Shown here one piece after another: positions 62,701 through 64,000 of a stretch of 64,000 nucleotides of DNA (position 1 is its first letter; each line of letters opens with the position of its first letter). Under the pieces are notes generated by a model that was given only the letters and a program-made list of their open reading frames with translations, was not told where the DNA came from and searched no databases. The position numbers were made by a program, and so were the translations under genes. Source of the DNA: Nostoc sp. KVJ3 (GTDB taxonomy: Bacteria > Cyanobacteriota > Cyanobacteriia > Cyanobacteriales > Nostocaceae); NCBI RefSeq assembly GCF_026127265.1, contig NZ_WWFG01000002.1, positions 1,860,001 to 1,924,000 of the forward strand. The letters run 5' to 3'.

Positions 62701-63409
62701 AGTAATCGTCACCAGTGTCACCGTTAAGGATGTTGTTGCCTGTTGAATATTCAACATCCAAGGTATCATTGCCTACACCACCAATCAGAGTATTATTCCC
62801 TGCACCACCCCGCAAACGGTCGTTGCCACTTTTACCGTCAATTTTGTCATCACCCCCCTGACCATTGATGACATCATCTGAGTTATCAAAGCCGCTAACA
62901 TTATTGGAGAGGTCGTTAAGGAAGGTGACTGTGTTCTGATTGAAAATAGTGCTTTGGGTGGAATTGGCATTAAAGACATCAAAGCTATCAGTAATAGTAG
63001 TTTGCCCATTAAACAGGATATTGCCTAAGTTGACTTTACCTCCTGTAGATGTGCTGAGATTATCTAGATTTTCCAAGGCAAAGTTTTGCAGGATGACTTT
63101 AGTACTATCGAGAGAAAACGGTTCAGGTTGAAAGGTGATTTCCAGATTGTTACCTTTCTGGGTCAGCAGCAAATTTTCGGCATTCAAGGTATTATCGTAA
63201 GAAAATCTTAACGTGTCTACTTCGGCAATGACTCCTGCCGATGGATTAATGCCTTTACCTATGCCACCAAAATCAGTGATGGTTACGAGATTAGTGGAAT
63301 AGCCTGGTATGTCATAAATGTCGTTGCCGCCTCCACCAGTCAAGGTGTCATCGTAGCCACTAACGTATAAGGTATCGTTACCGTTGGTTCCAATGATACT
63401 ACTTGCCAT
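59753..63409 (-). CDS. RTX-type calcium-binding repeat protein, probably type I secreted
   Basis: The 1218-residue acidic protein is built of hemolysin-type nonapeptides (Gly-Gly-x-Gly-Asn-Asp-x-Leu) in many blocks, interrupted by about 90-residue non-RTX modules. One module starting with Asp-Phe-Gly-Gly-Ile-Gly-Lys-Gly occurs twice, near residue 43 and near 673, so the protein holds a large internal duplication. A second module type (Thr-Thr-Phe-Asn-Ala-Thr-Thr-Asn) recurs four times. The C-terminus, with Phe-Asp-Gln-Asp-Gly then Phe-Ala-Gln-Leu-Ser and a hydrophobic end, looks like a type I secretion signal. No peptidase, lipase or adhesin domain is visible. No TolC, HlyB or HlyD gene is in the window. 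Confidence 0.9.
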   Translation of the reverse strand: MASSIIGTNGNDTLYVSGYDDTLTGGGGNDIYDIPGYSTNLVTITDFGGIGKGINPSAGVIAEVDTLRFSYDNTLNAENLLLTQKGNNLEITFQPEPFSLDSTKVILQNFALENLDNLSTSTGGKVNLGNILFNGQTTITDSFDVFNANSTQSTIFNQNTVTFLNDLSNNVSGFDNSDDVINGQGGDDKIDGKSGNDRLRGGAGNNTLIGGVGNDTLDVEYSTGNNILNGDTGDDYLDAGASSGNNLLSGGDGNDSLSTSYISQNYYGYGYTASSGNNTLNGGAGDDYLNADSPEGNNLLFGGDGNDTLSTSGVYTYKADPNFISSGNNTLNGGAGDDYLKAMGTSGNNLLSGGDGNDYLDISGIPTTYDTLGSSGNNTINGGAGDDTLKADFVTGNNFFFGGDGNDSFYLNLENQTVDGGQGDDLLSVDFSYAGVGITTTFDATTNIGSIQAGTNQVTYKNTERLNISGTAYNDNIVGNSGNDTLSTGYSGIDTIDGGKGDDVLFVDYYYPAGGITTTFNSTTNIGSIKAGANQVSYKNIERLNILGTGYNDNIVGNSGNDTLSGGNSGIDTIDGGEGDDVLYVNSDVYAGIITTFNATTNTGSITIGTNRVTYKNIERLNISGTTYNNDKIGGNSGNDTLSGGLGNDTLTGGAGNDRFVYYFGDGVDVITDFGGIGKGSNPSATAIASSDTLQFTGDQFTAQNLQLTQNGNNLEITFEGSADSKVILQNFKLENLDNLPATSSRPAIGNILFDGQTSITDSFDVFDANSTQTTLFKRNTVTFLNNLDNNITGFDNSNDVINGQGGNDIIDGLSGNDILRGDAGNDTLIGGAGNDTLESGAGDNILDGGIGNDSLNASSSEGDNLLSGGDGNDTLDIFGGDNSSHSLGNNTLNGGAGNDSLSASSSRGDNLLSGGDGNDTLDISGSYYEDRGNTFDTRSLGNNTLNGGAGNDNLNARYSTGDNFLSGEDGNDLLDIESSIGDNTLNGGAGDDTFSASNTKGNNLLSGGDGNDSFYLATISSDPAPSDLATQTVNGGNGNDLLSINYYIATKGIASTFNATTNTGSFTADGYLVNYNNIEALNISGTDYNDLIVGSNGNDTLTGGKGNDSLYGGNGTDTFAFNSYNEGVDSLYDFNASNDLIQVSAYDFGGGLSIGSLSASQFTIGTSATTIAQRFIYDSSTGGLYFDQDGSATGFTQVKFAQLSTGLSLTNNNFVVV

Positions 63410-64000
63410 AACTTTTATTTACCTCAATCTATTTTTTCAGTAACTTAAATTTGAAATCTGCTATTAGTGCCGTTTTTGGGCATAAAAAACCCACCGAAAT
63501 TTGACGTTTTCGGCATCCTTTATCCCTCACCCTAGAAGAACAGAATATTTCTCAAAGATTTGCCCATATATGGCTTGTACGTAGTCATGAATCTAACTAT
63601 CTCAAACTATCTAAGCCTTAAGCGCTGTACAAATTAATGAGGGTGTGTATTTAGGCTATTTGGTCATTTCGGGCTAAATCAATTATCTTTGTTCAAGAAA
63701 AATTACTGAACAAATAACAAAAAGTCTTCTCATTGAATGCCTAAAACTTACCGTTCATCTTTAGTTTTTTGCCAGTGCCTAAGTCCTACTAGCTTCAAAC
63801 TCAGATAAAGATTTTTATGCCCTCCTTGTGGGCTATGCTCTGTGAGGCTCTAGCTTGAACATAAAGAACATCTCAATAGCCTTAGAATAACTACATAGTC
63901 AATATCTTACTTAAATGTCTATGCTGAATCTGCGTTTTTACACAACCTTCATATTATTGACCAATAAATGTATATACAAATACTAAGCTTTGTATATCCT
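63410..64000. other. Upstream region of the RTX gene, nothing else identified
   Basis: These AT-rich 591 bases reach the end of the window. They should contain the promoter of the RTX gene on the reverse strand. I see no gene, tRNA or strong repeat. Confidence 0.4.

Noticed and set aside
60375..62769. Long open frames opposite or out of frame within the RTX gene
   Set aside because: Repetitive codons keep other frames open; the products are Pro/Ser/Leu-rich and mirror the RTX repeat.

Overview
The window looks like chromosomal DNA of a filamentous, probably heterocyst-forming cyanobacterium of the Nostoc/Anabaena type. The evidence is many HIP1 octamers (GCGATCGC) inside and outside genes, heptanucleotide short tandem repeats (GAGTTAT, CTCCCTG and CCCCATT types) between genes, the guaB-yfr1-trxA synteny, a cmp-type bicarbonate ABC transporter, an Ftn2/ZipN division protein and a PatD-like protein. 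No transposase, prophage, rRNA or CRISPR array is visible. Small palindromic and MITE-like repeats fill most of the longer intergenic regions.

Layout. 0.1-8.7 kb: a secreted unknown, a DUF442-type phosphatase, the chromate transporter ChrA, a six-helix membrane protein, HemE, an NAD-dependent epimerase, an SLH protein and a Uma2-like protein. 9-12.7 kb: two paralogous histidine kinases facing each other, one with degenerate ATP-binding motifs, and a FIST sensor upstream of the intact kinase. 12.9-23.8 kb: a GH57 glycosidase, an SDR, DhaK-DhaL, Ftn2, PdhA and an aldose-1-epimerase-like protein. 23.9-27.1 kb: tRNA-Lys, an ECF-like sigma factor overlapping a TPR protein, and a secreted cyanovirin-like lectin. 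27.4-29 kb: a TetR-SDR pair with two matching operator-like sites, probably acquired by transfer. 29.5-37 kb: class II aldolase, a nitrilase-family amidase, TrxA, the Yfr1 sRNA, GuaB, a YdcF protein and an SbcD-like nuclease.

37.3-44.4 kb is the most unusual part. It is a compact three-gene same-strand cassette: a 1334-aa DUF4011-like/SF1 helicase/Vsr-like nuclease, a peptidase with a duplicated N-terminal domain, an effector-associated-domain-like segment and a trypsin-like domain, and a 366-aa protein I do not recognise. I propose it as a candidate conflict (defence) system. A decayed fragment of a type ISP restriction-modification enzyme lies at 51.8 kb.

44.5-64 kb: CysH, a 34-aa membrane peptide, a DHA2-family drug exporter with a divergent TetR and a 19-bp operator-like palindrome, a PatD-like protein, the RelA/SpoT ppGpp enzyme, cmpABCD (assigned to bicarbonate rather than nitrate from two binding-site residues), a DUF58 protein and a 1218-aa RTX-type calcium-binding secreted protein. 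A MITE-like element with 16-bp perfect ends and a 10-bp direct duplication sits between cmpC and cmpD. Another ends on the stop codon of the exporter gene.
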